Shown: positions 24,789 through 37,241, counted from the stretch's first letter. The stretch: 64,000 nucleotides of DNA from Enoplosus armatus (GCF_043641665.1 NC_092184.1:16738108-16802107), one strand, 5' to 3'. The notes: generated from the letters alone by a model not told the origin. Numbers and translations are program-made.

Positions 24789-27002
24789 TTGCGCTGTCAT
24801 GACTGCCTTCTTCAAGAAATAACAATCAACTAATTGAGAGTGCTTTGTTCACCTTTTCAGTATAAAATAACAGACATTTATCATAAGCACATCTGGCAGT
24901 TCCTCCCACATGCAGACGATTCTCAGTAAGAATCACGAAACCAAGCATGCCATGTATTTCACAGCCTCCCGAACAAGATAACAACTAAAGCAAAATGTGT
25001 TTTTTGAAATGGATCCTTCTTTCAGAATGATCAGAAGCTTAAGTCAAGAGCTGCAAAAGTTTCCCCTACTGGGAACACCAGTTTCTAGTTGCTTTACTCT
25101 TATTTTGTCCAGGTTTCCTCATCCTGAACTGCTGAATCCAACAGCAGTTTGACAGAAGGTCAAACTATAAGGCCCAATTCTCAGAGAGGTGGCAAACTCT
25201 TTTCCTCTGCCTGATGAGTCTCTTGGCTCTGAGTGCTGGTGCTGAGGAGCTGATATGGCTGACAAATTGATGGAGAATTGCCAGAAGCGAGGTTACCCTA
25301 TATGTGGTGTGGTAGACAAGAGAAGATGTAGTGCTGAATGTGTGAGCTCTGCCTGGCTGCTACTGTCTCTCCCCACGGTGCTGGAGCTGAAGGGCAGTCT
25401 TGAGAAGGTCCTAATTTAAAAGCAGCACAGATCAAGCAGAGTGACTGTTCCCCGGCAAAGTGGCAGTTTCATTGGGCACTAGTAATTTCTTCCCTTTTTA
25501 CCACCTGCGCCAGTTCCGTAATTTCATGGCTTGCCTTGACATCAATTGCACCAAAATGGGTGGAGTCCACTAGAGGGGAGCGGCAATACAAATCATGAAC
25601 ATGCCAACTCAACACCATCAAAATGCTGGCATTGCAGGTGTAACCTGAACAGCTTTAGTCTGAGTTGGTTACATTTACCTTTCTTCCTCAGCCCTGCAAA
25701 CTCAAGTACAATGGTATTATGGCCAATAGGAATGTTGCCCAAAAGTATGAAAATAAGTTGTATTAAATTGAAACAATCTTTTCAGGTGACCGACAGGCAC
25801 TTCCAGTCTAACCTGTGCCATTTACAGGAAACCTGTGTCATTACAGCAGTAATAGCTGCTGCAATTATGACACCAGCACTAACTGCAGACAATGAGGTGA
25901 TAAAATGGAAGGGTTTTTTTTGTAGTTGTTCTTTTTCTTTTTTGTAGCAGCTTTTTGTCAACTTTAGTTTCAAATGAAGACTGAAACCCAATGTGACTTC
26001 AAATTACACACTAATGTAAAGAAACTCTATATAGCAAAAGCATTTATCAAAATTCTGTTTAATCGGCATGTAATGAACTAATTTTGTCAAACTTAGTCCA
26101 GTTGCAGAAGCCATACAGTTATTACTGCTGTACTGCTTTATGAATATAAGCGTTAAGTGTGCATTGACTTCATAAACACAAGCACCACTGCGGAAATGCA
26201 TGATAAAAGAGACTGAGAATTAGTAAATTTCTGGTGTCAGAGAGGAATGAATAAAAGAACTGAATAAAAGAGGTGAACAGTTTCAGATAAAACACAGCTG
26301 AGGAGGACAGAATGATCTATGGACTGGAAATTGTGGCACTTAAGTAAGTCCACAGGTTATTCAAAAGAAAACTAAATTTAGTACTGCTTTGTGACATATG
26401 CAGCTTGTCAGTCACGAAACAAGAATATGGAAACAACATTTAGCAATGCAATATTTAATTTACCATGCATAGTCCATCAATCTTCAGTTTCAGTGAGGAG
26501 AGGTTGAGTTCACAGCATGCACCAGTGTCTTGAGAAGAAAGATTTGCATCATCCACCATATTCTCCCCTGCACACTTGATTTCATCTGGTGAATAATCAA
26601 AGAATAATCAGACATTTCAATTTGACTGGACCGGATTTGATGACAGCTTTACATTGAATATAGAAATCTTTGATAATCAGTATTTATTAGCAAATTTCTT
26701 TTATTTAAAAATGGAGATGGATCCATTACACAGAACAACAATGTGCGGGTTTGATAGGGACATTAACTGATCAGTGATTCAGTGTCTGCGCTGAGATTAT
26801 GTTACTGGAGGACATCCAGCTGACACACTTGCCATTTTAAACTGCTCGCTGATGAAGAACAAGAACAGGGTTATGGTCAGGGGACTAATAATGAAAGACA
26901 TCTTTGTAATCGAGCCAAAACCATTTAATTATTACAGCATTTTGTGCATCTATCTGTTGTTTCACAGCCCTGAAATTGTCTAGTCACCGAATGTGGTCAA
27001 GA
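24351..27002. other. Non-coding DNA, no gene seen
   Basis: Contains a CA-rich stretch at 24410-24500 and the TG array at 24756. The 133-codon plus ORF at 25546-25947 shows no domain features. Nothing else recognised. Confidence 0.6.
24756..24786. repeat. (TG)n microsatellite
   Basis: About 15 perfect TG units. Confidence 0.95.
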
Positions 27003-27430
27003 ATAGGGGGTGGGATCCGACAGCCGGTTCCATTTTGGATCAGGTTCCAAGTTGGTAAAATATCCAGATTTGTTACCCTCCGCGGCCAATAAATTCCTCA
27101 TCAATCTTTCATTCACAATCTCTCTTTAGGTCTCTCTTTTGCCTCCTTCTGACACCACAGACATTTACAAAGAAGAAAAAAAAAAGAGATGACATATACG
27201 AATGTGTTCAACTCAGCAGTTGTTAACAAGACTGACTGACTCAACATGGCAGACAGCCTTTACTTTAACTTTCCAAGTGTGGATTCACTTCACCAAAGTC
27301 AAAGACACAACTGTGAAATGCAATATCTGCGGGAGTGTACTCACGACAAACGGGATGACGACAAGTCTGCCGTCCATCATGTCAACTTGTGTCTTGTGTT
27401 ACACTGTATTCTGTGACGTGCACCAATAAA
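27003..27430 (+). mobile_element. hAT-type transposon fragment, left part
   Basis: From 27003 the sequence reads TAGGGGGTGGGATCCGACAG, followed by repeated GGTTCC motifs. This resembles the terminus and subterminal region of teleost hAT (Ac/ZBED-type) elements as I remember them. About 270 bases further in, the same strand encodes a BED zinc finger, which is where the transposase of such elements begins. No catalytic domain and no right terminus follow, so this is a truncated left end. The 8-bp target duplication cannot be identified because the other end is missing. The BED match is seen directly; the terminus call is recognition from memory. Confidence 0.6.
27202..27429 (+). pseudogene. BED zinc-finger remnant of a hAT transposase
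   Basis: The frame contains VWIHFTKVKDTTVKCNICG at residues 26-44, followed by a TTNG..TTSL segment. This is the BED finger layout: aromatic residues, then CxxC (Cys40, Cys43), then the TTNG..TSL linker. The expected HxxxxH pair after TSL is absent; the frame reads PSIMST followed by Cys instead, which suggests a small indel near 27365-27385. BED fingers bind DNA in hAT transposases and in host ZBED genes derived from them. Here the frame stops about 25 residues later with no hAT catalytic domain, so it is a decayed fragment and not a domesticated ZBED gene. Residues 1-25 look unrelated to the domain and the true start may be in another frame (an ATG at 27246). Confidence 0.7.
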
Positions 27431-29257
27431 TTTGCCTTGATGTAACGTGAAGGTGTTGTGTTAAGTGCATCATGCATGCAGAAAAATGTATTGAGTTTGA
27501 TGTTTCCTGAATGATAAAACAGAATTAATACTATCTCTGTATATATACTGTTGTTTACTTTAATTTGTACACAACTTCTGCAGCTATAGCACAGCCTCCG
27601 AGTGAGGAGCAAATGCCGTTTCCCCTCGCAAAAAAATGAAAATTGAAAGAATTTCCCTTTAAATGCTTTATTGTGACGATGGAAATACTAACAGCACTTC
27701 CTGCTGTTAGTAGTTGGGTTTTCAGTGAGCAGTAAGGCCGGATGTAAACAGTTTTGAGGCAGTAGATTGAAATAAGCGTGGGAACACACACACATTTGTA
27801 ATTTAATGGTCTAAGATTTTCAGCAGCCCACACTGTTCTTCAGCCCTTGCAGAAAAATTGGATTTTTTAGATGCAGTAAAAACACAAGCACTAAAACACG
27901 ATAGAACAATGTCCCTGTTTGTATGGAGCTAAAACAAATGTTTCTGACAATGTAATGGTCTCACGGGCGCCCAGACCACACGGTACTGTGCTCCACTGAT
28001 TGATTTTCAGCAGCAACATTTCTATAGTCCAGTGGTTGTTATAAAATCAAATTTTGAGCCACAATGAAATGCGCCCACTGCAGAGCCGTGTCTCCATTTT
28101 GCATGCAGCTGACTCCAGAGCAGAATAGGATTTTCATTCAAGGGCAAACAGACATTTAATATTAAGTGCATTCAGGTAAGGCTTTTCAGCAGACACTGAG
28201 CTATGCAGACCCTCCCACAATTTAATTTAATTAACTCTGAGGGACTTTATCAGCAGTTATTTCAACAAGTGTTGCAACATTGCTTTAAGGAGTCATCATC
28301 GCACCATAGGTAAGTCCTGTTTGTGTTCATCTGAATACAAATTCTTAATAGTCTCGGGGGGAATACAGCAGACCGTCTACTCAGTAGGAGGCCATTGGGC
28401 ACATAATATTTAGTTTCAACATTTTACTTTGAAATATGAAATGAGCAGGCCTGTTTCGACTACTGTTTTTCAGCTGCAGTTCTTTCAGCTGAAACACTGA
28501 GCAAAGATCACTGCAACATCAGCAACACAGGGCCATAGATAACTGGGACCCTGCTGTAATGAAGTAGCTGTTGGTGAGATTTGTAGCAGATAGTAAACGA
28601 GCATAAAAACTCTGCTAAAGTGCAGTCTCATCATTTTGTACATGTAAACAAAATCAGTGCCTACAAAGCCGTTGCTGTTGATGCTGTTGAAGTTAATGCT
28701 ATAACAAAGAGATACATGTGCCATAAATCTAAGAAACACAAGCACAGCAGGGCATCATCAATGACAATGGCTTAATTTTCACTGTGGTGTTCAGGTGTTT
28801 TATGTAGCCAGTTAATAAATTGTACATCTCTAACATCGTGGAAAAAATATAAAAACACACTTTTTTTTTTCATGCCCTGTTGGTTATGAAACGGCAGAGC
28901 AGTTATAAGACAGTGGGAAGACAGCTATAAAAACAAAAACCACAATCAGCAACAGGAAGTAATCTTCCAGGGCTCAGAGAAGCTGAGTAGTTTATTCTGA
29001 CAAGCATCCAGTTGATGATGAATGGGGCGTACGTGTGTGTTTGTGTGTGTGTTTGTGTGTGCGTGTGTGTGTAGTGACCCAGTCAATGGAGTGCTAGCAG
29101 GGCAGAGGATAAGGGGGCTAAAACAGTGACCCAGCTGTAAACCTCTCAGCTAAGTGACTGTGGGCTTAGCTGGATCACTAGCTGTATGGCAGCACTGGCT
29201 CAATGGTTTAGCCACAGGAAGTCTAACACTACATTTTTCTACTTTGACATCACAAAG
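27431..29257. other. Non-coding DNA, no gene seen
   Basis: No recognisable repeat or coding motif apart from the imperfect TG tract near 29.05 kb. It may contain the missing right part of the hAT fragment, but I see no transposase sequence. Confidence 0.55.
29030..29075. repeat. Imperfect (TG)n tract
   Basis: TG array with TTTG and TGCG interruptions. Confidence 0.85.
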
Positions 29258-29530
29258 TAGTAATCTATTTTCAGGATTAATCGAATCGCTTGATCTATAA
29301 TATGTCAGAAAATGTAAAAAATGTACATTACAGCTTCCCAGAGCGTTTTTCCCAACCAACAGTCCAAAACCCAAAGATATCTCTGTTTACAATTGTAGAA
29401 AACCAACAAACCAGCAAATATTCAGTTTGAAAATGTTGAAACCTTAAAAAAAATGGCTCAAAACAATTTTATCAATTATTAAAATAGACGATTCATTATA
29501 TGTCTATCATCTAATCATTGCAGCACTAAC
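29258..29530 (+). repeat. Dispersed teleost repeat ending in ATCATTGCAGCACTA, forward copy
   Basis: It contains ATATGTCAGAAAATGTAAAA, CCCAAAGATATCTCTGTTTA, AAATGGCTCAAAACAATTTT and a 3' end CTAATCATTGCAGCACTA. The order matches a common fish repeat whose ends are built of ATTAATCGATTA-like palindromic motifs. A reverse-oriented relative lies at 34036-34280. Confidence 0.6.
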
Positions 29531-30084
29531 ATACTGAGTGTTGAATGTAACACAATTCTTTACAAGACACTGCAACCACCCAAAAATAGTCCTTTTTGGC
29601 CCAAACCGTTCCATTAAATAGATCCACCGTGAATAAGCGATTCCATCAGCCAACGCAGGCTACAGCCAGCAGCTACAAACTTGGGTGTAATTTTCCAATT
29701 CTTGTGCGAGCTTTGATTAGCAGGTTAAAAAAGTAGTGCAGTCTCCCTTCTGTTAACCGAGGAATATCTCCAAAAATGAGCAGTTTCTGTCCTAAAGCAA
29801 TCTGTCTTCTGTGTCAAAGTCTTGTCTCTTAACATAAGATACTGTAGCTTTCTTCTTCCTGTATCACTGCCTCAGACAAAACTCTCTGCTCCAACTTCCA
29901 CATGTAGCAAATGCAATAATCAGTTTGAATTCAGCATCTTAACATTTATTACTTCTTTGTTTCAGGACTTATGTCATTTTGGGTGTTTATTGGTCTTCTT
30001 TGGATTAGTCAGGAGTCAAGCATTGACCTTTTAACCTTTGGAGTTAAGTAGTGTGCAGATCAGGGGGTTGTTATTTCCACATCC

Positions 30085-30235
30085 AACCTGTTTGGTTTGG
30101 TTGAAACACACTGCATTTTCATGTTTGGTTAGCTTTGTTTGGGCTGGTGTGAAAGCTGTCAAACTAAACAACTGGATCAGAATCTGGTGCAGTTCGCTTG
30201 TGGTGTGAAAGCAGAGAAGACCAAACTCAGGATTT
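30085..30235. repeat. Possible MITE-like repeat
   Basis: Contains ACCTGTTTGGTTTGGTTGA, GGCTGGTGTGAAAGCTGTC and TTCGCTTGTGGTGTGAAAGC; the direct repeat TGGTGTGAAAGC is seen in the sequence. The motif set resembles a frequent teleost non-autonomous element, recalled from memory and with no second copy here. Confidence 0.35.
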
Positions 30236-31614
30236 TGTGATAGTAGTTATCAGATTTTAGGATGAATTCAAAAGCTAAACTACTATGAAATCCATCTGCT
30301 AATCATGGGAACTTTCAAGACAGTGACCTGTAGAAGCAATTTATATAATTATGCAAGATCATCTGGTAACCATGGTAACACATATGCTCATCACCACGAG
30401 TGCAGGGACCAGAAAGTGAAAAGGAGATAAAGCATAGGTGTGTTGTGCATGTACATGGATGCAATGCCAGATCGCTGCAGCAGTGTTCGCTGGTAAATTT
30501 GGTTAGATCAGCCCACACAGTATTCAAAGCATTTTGTCTGGGCCCGGAGAAAAAAACAGGGATTTTCTGACAAGATGTTTTCCCAGATTACAGGCAACAG
30601 TGCTTTTGTGTCAGGCTGGTTTGAAGATTTCGGATCTGTGACTCCATGGCAGATGGAAATTTTCCAGAGACAGATTTTTAGTGAGTTTTCTCAGTTTGCC
30701 CTGAATGCAGAAGTCCCTGGTCAACAATAGCTGGAAGAACATGGTGTGAAGAACACAGCGTCATGTCCCCTCAATTATTTCGATGGATCAAACCTTCAGT
30801 CCCTTTGCCTTCATGCACACGCACACATGCTTATGCTGTGAAATTAAATGTGAAGGACAACAATACACTGGTTTTTAATCCCCTTTGCAAAGATTAAGAA
30901 TTCAGAAAACTGTGCATGTGTGTATGTTTGTGTGCAACTCCAGGGTGTTGCTGTTCAGTGAGTGTATGAGTGTATCAATGAGTGTATTCTTATTCATCTT
31001 TTCAAAAAAGGCTGAAAACCACATGAAACCTCCCATCCCACATGGCATTACGTGCCATATATCCAGTACATGAGATGAAATAATGTGATTTTACCATTTA
31101 GTTAAAAAACTGTCCAGTTTAGGCAAAAACCGCAATAGTTTACTACTGAGATTCTAATGTTTAATTGACAAAATACTTTGCATACTTCTAGTTCTGGGTC
31201 AAACTGTTCTCTGTAAGTTCATTATTTGAATTTCCATGGTCCCTAACACGCTGAATAAATGTCATAACCCTAGTCTCTAAATGGAACATCAGCCTGTATC
31301 TTTTTCCAATGTTTTCAACACAGATTTTCTAGATAAGAAAAACTAATTCAATCACACAGTTAACAAATATGGGTTGCTTTACTTCACATCAACCTCCTGG
31401 TCTTTGCACATCATAGAATCAGTGCGAAACAACAATAAAAATAAACAGCAAATGTCAAGGAATCCGGCAAAACATTTATATAACCTAGAATCATCTGTGG
31501 GAAGATGTTTTGTTTTCTCTTCTGCTCAGTTGCACTTGTGAGTGAGTGTGTGTGTGTGTAAATGGTTCAGTGATATTTGAAATCTGAAGATAAATAAGCT
31601 TAGTTGGACGGTAG

Positions 31615-31880
31615 AGAAAAATATGGAGGTAGAGGGGGGAGTCGCTTGAAGGAAGGGAAAAAAAGGAGGGAGATGGTGACGGAGGTGAGGAACGGAGTGT
31701 AACAGGAGGGCAGGGTGAGTGACGGAGGGATGATGGAAGACAGGTGGGAGGGAGGGAGGAATGCAGGGAAGATGGAGGGAGAGATGGAGGAATGATAGAA
31801 GGATGGTGGGAGTATAGAGAGAAGGAAGAGGGAGGGGGGAACAACAGTGGGAAGGATGGAGGAGGAACAGTATGTCATGC
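31615..31880 (+). repeat. Polypurine tract (GGA/GATGGAG)
   Basis: Almost entirely purine on the plus strand with recurring GGAGGGAGG, GATGGAGG and GAAGGATGG. The serine/proline-rich minus-strand ORFs here are compositional. Confidence 0.9.
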
Positions 31881-32047
31881 GTTGTTTTATTCTCATCCAG
31901 AGGCCAGTGAGAGGAGGCAGATACCTGCTGATTATTCTGTTGTATTATCTAACACTAAAGAGAGAAAATGCGAGTGTTTGTTTGTGTATTTGCAGAGTGT
32001 TAGATAAGAGCTGCTGTTGATATAAAGCAAACATTTACACTCTTGTT

Positions 32048-32250
32048 ACTCCCTTTACTTCCCTTCCTTTTCTTTCTCTTCACCTTTCAACTTGTCTCTC
32101 TTCTTCCCCTTCTGCCTGTCCTCTCCTAACCTGACCTGTCTTCGTCTTCTACTTCTTCTTCTTCCTCCTTTCACTTTTTTGCTTCCTCTTGTATCCCTTC
32201 CTCTCCTTTATTTGCTTCCCCTTTCCTTTCATCTCCCCTCTTCCGCAGTA
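32048..32250 (+). repeat. Polypyrimidine tract (CTT/CCT)
   Basis: Mostly C and T on the plus strand, including CTTCTACTTCTTCTTCTTCC. It lies about 170 bases after a polypurine tract on the same strand. Confidence 0.9.
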
Positions 32251-34035
32251 TTATAAAAGGATATCTTCATGCTTCACATTCAAACTGCAAAAAAAAAAAT
32301 CATTCTTAAAAGATGTCTGAACTCTAGTTGCCATACATTACATAACCAGGCTCTAACAATGCATAGAACTGCACACACACACTCACATTGTTGAGAGAGG
32401 GCGGATGTAGAGGATGTAGAGATAAATAAAACTCCTACACATAAAATGCATCAATGCACCTTGCTACTACCGTATGTACAGTTCTCTCTGTGCATGTGAC
32501 GCTGTAGTGCATGTAAATGTTCCCTTGAGGGCGGACGGTCTCAGACGCAGCCACAACATTTACATTCACAGAGTATGTGGTGTGTATGTGCGAAAAAAAA
32601 AAGAAAGATAAGGGGGTTACAGATTGCCCTATATACTCTCACTTAAATATTTATGTTGTCTTTCACTGTCATACTGTACATCCCACACCTTAAAAAAAAT
32701 GAGAGCGCTATCCGAGTACTCTTCTCTCCCCTTCACACGGAGGCAGCTCAGCTTTGGGGAAGAGGTAATACTTTTAATTTCACATCATGAATTTGAGGAA
32801 AGGTGGGTGTGTTGTTGCGTGAGTGAATGCAGGACCAGAGTGGCTTACATGCCATGTGGGAATGAATGATTGATGAGGACGATTTTGTCTCTCGACACAT
32901 CAATGAAATGTTTATGGGCCAAAGGGAAGGGACCGAATGTGCGAATGTATGCGTCTGCACATCAATCTGTGCCCATGTGTGTGACTGTATATGTGTCTAC
33001 TGAAGAAGTCTGTGTGATTTTGTTTGAGTTTATATTCTGTCAGAGTCTGTACATTATATTTAGGGATGAAAGCAAAAGCCTTTTCACATTTCATCCTAGT
33101 TTAGTTTATTTACCAATATAAGTCATAAATCCTACTGTTTAAGGGTCTAATCAGGAACAACAGAAACCCTATTATACAGTAACTCAGCCAGGACCAGTAT
33201 AGGCAGCAATAACAACTGAAGCAAATGAAATATACTCACATACCCCTGATGCAGATAATTAAATGACAGGAAGAGTGTGTGTGAGTTTGCACGTTTCATT
33301 TAGCAAACACTCACAGCAGAGAATACATGACCAAGTCAGTGGCAGTGAATGTAAAATAGCACTTCCCCACTACTGTGTGTGCGTTGAGTGTTTGAAAAAC
33401 TAAAGAGTCAACAGACACAGACAGAATGAGTCTCCTGTGTATTTCTGTGTATTCTGTTGCTAAGGAAAAAAATCTTTAAGCAGGAGTTCCTGCATATATT
33501 ACACACTAAATGATAAAAAAAGACTAGAGTGCACAGAAACTACACACTGCTGGCTGCTTATGTGTTCTTTTTATTCACAATTTCACTTGTAAAGACTGGA
33601 GATAAACCAAAGATCCGGCTATCCCTTACTTGACTTTTGGCATACACTGACTGATGGGACACATTTATGAGAAACTTTCATCAAAATGTTGGTAGTAAAG
33701 TTTGGTATGGTATTTCTACATCACTGAAGCTGTAAACAGTTTCTCATGAGACATCATCAGTCAGCATTTTAAATCAGTCTTCGTTTTTATCGTTGAAGTT
33801 TCACTTGGAAATCTTTCCATTCCCTTTTGGCTGACAAGTAGATACAGCAAAAAAGGAAAACTGGGAAATGCCTGAAATGTCAGAGCACTAATTTGGAACC
33901 CATTTCAGGTGTTTGGCAGCATGATAAGTATGGTTAACATGAGGAGGTAAAATACAGCAATAGGTATAATAAGCAAGCACATAAGTAAGTACAAGCCCCC
34001 ATTCAGAATCCCTTTGTTTTAGCAAACGGATGTAG

Positions 34036-34280
34036 AGCTGTAGAGCTAGTCAATTAATCAATTGGTTGATTGATAAAAAATTAGCCGCCAACTATTTTGA
34101 TAATTAATTCATCATTTAAGTCATTCTTTTAAGGTTGTCGGGTTCCAGCTTCTCAAATGTGCGGGATTTTCTTTTTTTATATATCATTGTAAACTGAATA
34201 TCTTTTTACAGATGAAATGATTAATTGTTTATTTGAAAGAAATATTGACAGATTGATAAATAATTGCTGATAAATTGATG
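34036..34280 (-). repeat. Dispersed teleost repeat, reverse copy
   Basis: Read on the minus strand it gives AAAGATATTCAGTTTACA, TTTGAGAAGCTGGAACCCGA, ATTATCAAAATAGTTGGCGG and a terminal CTAGCTCTACAGCTCTAC. The AAGATAT..GTTTACA and ATTATCAAAATAG-like blocks and the CAGC(A/T)CTA end are shared with the forward copy at 29258-29530. Confidence 0.6.
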
Positions 34281-36222
34281 ATATTACTTGGAAATTGTGT
34301 TGTTTAGAGGCACTTATTCTTATTTGACCCGCAGCTCTATGATCCTATACCTTTGCAACCTTACATTACATACACACCCCTTAAAAGTATTCCTAAATTA
34401 CTATTTCTGTGTTCTGAACGAGGCACAACAGGTTAATGTAATAGGATACCAGATCTTCTGGGTTGCAGGGCAGAATTCTATGAGACGTACAATTCTGGGC
34501 AATCAGCCAGTTCACAAACATTTCAACAGTGTTAAATTATATAACTCTGATAGAAATATACGTTTACTGCTACATTTACCCATGACTAATGTTATTTGTA
34601 CATTCTAAAACATCTTAAAGCTGGCTAACATTAATGCCATTGATGATGCTGTTATGCAAATAGGTGATTACCGGCACTAATGCAAGTGCTCCCAGGCAGA
34701 TTTCCATTAAAAGAAGGCACTTGAATTCTGATTACTGTTATCAGAGAGGTGAAAATGAAATTCAAGTGAATTTAATCATACAGACTTAAATTAATGATCG
34801 TGATCAAAGTATTTGTTCTTCAAGATGAGAGCTATACTTTTTTGTAATTTGTTCTGGGTGCCAAGATGCTACAATGTGAGATGCTATAAAGAAGCATCTC
34901 CCTTGACCTTCATCTCTGCATTGTCTTTTTGCTACAGAGTCTGTGGGATGACACTGAAGATCAACAAAGAGGGCAGTTAGTTACAGACTCCTGTGCTCTG
35001 AGCCATCTAAGAATTTTTGGAGATCGTATAACATCCGTTTATATGTATTTCCGAGGTAACTTGGCTGTATCTAATATATGTCTTACGTAATACAGCTCCC
35101 AAATCATTTATAGTGCTCCTTGTAGGTGCCAAAATACCTTCTAATAGCTTGTTTGTTTCTTAGGCGATCTGTGTGATCACAGGGTCTTAAACCCACCATC
35201 CCGACATGAAAGCCATCCTACCGGCAATGTTGCCATTTCTAAGCATCTACGCATTTCTAAAAAGGTTTTTGAGGAGGCAGAACAGGGTTAAGGGTGAGCT
35301 GTAAGGGATAAGATAATGGGATAGACATGCCTGTTCCGTTTGATAACTGTTTTAAGCCCTTTTTTTTCCTTTACCCATGATTCATGGATTCATTGTGCTT
35401 CGTGTGTGTGCTTCGTGCGTGCGTGTGAGAGAGTGTGCATTTCTTCCTAGTTTCTTTGCCACGTGTCTGTCCACCTTCACATCTTGTAACTGTTCCAGAT
35501 GGAGTTATGAGGCACAAACAGACTCACTAAAGCTGTAGGTCAAAAAACAGACTTTTTTGTGCCTTCAAACTGAACAAAGTGTTATGGTTTGTAAGCCTAG
35601 AAATATCAGAAAAGATAAGAAAAACTCATGTAGCAGTAGTCATGAGAAGAATATAATATCGGCAGCTTATAACAGAACATCACGTTGAGCTGTCGAACAT
35701 TACAGGTTAGATCAGCTGATGGTCAGCTCATGTGGTGCATATGACTTAAGTGCCTGCCATAACTAACACAAGCTTGATTTGTGGGGAAAGTCGGTCAATG
35801 CAGCAGGAAATATGCCTTTGATATGCTTTTCACCCCGCACCTTTGATTCATACATATAAAGTCAAGTGTGCATGTGGTGACATATTTGTGGAGAATGGAC
35901 AAGAATGTGTCCAGTTGTGAAAAGCAGTGCTGAAATGTCCATATATGCAAAATATAGCCGGCGTACTTTGAAGGCAGTGCAGTGCAGGCACCCAGCCCGT
36001 GCAGCACCCTCCTAGCTGTCTGATGCTGGCACCATTCGGACTGTTGCTCAAATAAAAAACACAGCAAAATCCATTCACAGTCACAACATAATAAATAAAT
36101 AAAGTCGAAAATGTTGGCCCAAAGACAAAAAGTCGAGTAGGTCAATAAAATGCTGTGAAACAGTAAAGGTCAGGGACTGGAGCAGAGACCTGTGGTGTAC
36201 AGTGACACATAGCATACATACT

Positions 36223-36223
<1 letters not shown>

Positions 36224-36259
<36 letters not shown>
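36224..36259. repeat. (CA)n microsatellite, 18 units
   Basis: Perfect CA array. Confidence 0.95.
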
Positions 36260-36262
<3 letters not shown>

Positions 36263-36609
36263 ACCACAGCCTACAGAGAAATACACACACGCAAATATGC
36301 TGTAATACTCATTCAGTGACGCAGCACTGCCAAAAACCCACACACTTAGAATGTTTAATGCCTGTGAACAACTTTCTAAACTTTCTTTTTATTCATAAAT
36401 GGAATTTCAAATCACTGCCCTAATTTCTCTTCCCTCTTCCTTCCTTTTCTGGCTCACTCGCTCGTGTCTCTCCTCACACCCGCAGTTGAAATGGAGATTG
36501 TGTTTTCACAGCAATGCAGAGCAGACCTCCTTAAAATTGGCTCCCTTAATAATTCAGCATTTGAATAAAGCTGGAAATCCGAATTTCTCTGCATGCAATT
36601 GTGTGTATA

Positions 36610-36745
36610 AGTGAGAGTGAAAGACAGCTTGTGAAAGAGAGAGAGAGGAAGAAAGTGTGTGAGGGGGGGGCGAAGGAAAAGAGCAGACTTGAGAATGAAA
36701 GTAGAGAGGAAAGAAGAGCAGGAGCAAGAGATAAAGAGAATTTAC
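36610..36745 (+). repeat. Purine-rich tract
   Basis: GAGAGAGAGAGGAAGAAAG and similar; explains the charged ORF on the plus strand and the serine/leucine-rich one on the minus strand. Confidence 0.8.
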
Positions 36746-36968
36746 AGAGGGGTGTAATAGGGTTTGAAAAGCCTTTTAACATTAGCACTTACGGGCCACT
36801 AAGACTGTGTGCAAGCATGTAGATAGTAAAGAAAGCTTTGCGTGTGTCTGAGCGTGTGTCTGCTGTACACAGTGTTCACATCTTCCTCATGACAATCCAC
36901 CTCTCAATCTCTCTTACTTATCCAATCCTCTTTTTCTCCATTTACTCCTTTGGACAGGTATATATTTA

Positions 36969-37241
36969 AAGGAACACTTTGATATTTTGGGACATACGCT
37001 TATCAGCTTTCTTGCTGAGACGATTGATACCGCTTTCATGTCTGTACAATAAATATTAAGTTATAACCAGCAGCCACTTAGCTTAACACAAAGACTGGGA
37101 ACAGCTAGCCTGGCTCTGTTTGAAGCCTACCAGCACCTCTAAAGCTCACTAGTTAACACATTCTCTCACGTTAGAGGAGCTAGTAGGTGTATTTGGTACC
37201 TTCAAACAGAGCCAAGCTGTTTCAGATTTGTGCTAAGTTAA
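36969..37241. mobile_element. Fold-back (hairpin) repeat, right arm incomplete
   Basis: The left part begins AAAGGAACACTTTGATATTT, a head I recognise from a common percomorph fold-back element. The inner left arm (37078-37144: CTTAACACAAAGACTGGGAA, AGCCTGGCTCTGTTTGAAG, CAGCACCTCTAAAG) pairs with 37168-37240 (GTTAGAGGAGCTAGTAGG, CTTCAAACAGAGCCAAGCTG, TTTGTGCTAAGTTAA). The loop is about 23 bases. The outermost part of the right arm is missing and is replaced by a (GGA)n run at 37241-37258, so the element is truncated on that side. Confidence 0.7.

Larger units (their letters stand above)
30236..34035. other. Non-coding DNA with purine and pyrimidine tracts
   Basis: Dominated by the polypurine tract (31.6-31.9 kb) and the polypyrimidine tract (32.05-32.25 kb); other ORFs are short and featureless. 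Confidence 0.65.
34281..36968. other. Non-coding DNA, no gene seen
   Basis: Short ORFs only (up to 116 codons at 35795-36145, minus strand, Cys/Leu-rich, no motif). Includes the CA array at 36224 and the purine-rich tract at 36.6-36.75 kb. Confidence 0.6.

Noticed and set aside
25546..25947. 133-codon plus-strand ORF with several Cys/His
   Set aside because: Cys and His are not spaced as a zinc finger, and the C-terminal part (after residue 100) is hydrophobic low-information sequence.
35795..36145. 116-codon minus-strand ORF rich in Cys and Leu
   Set aside because: No recognisable signal peptide-cysteine framework or domain, and no splice sites of note.
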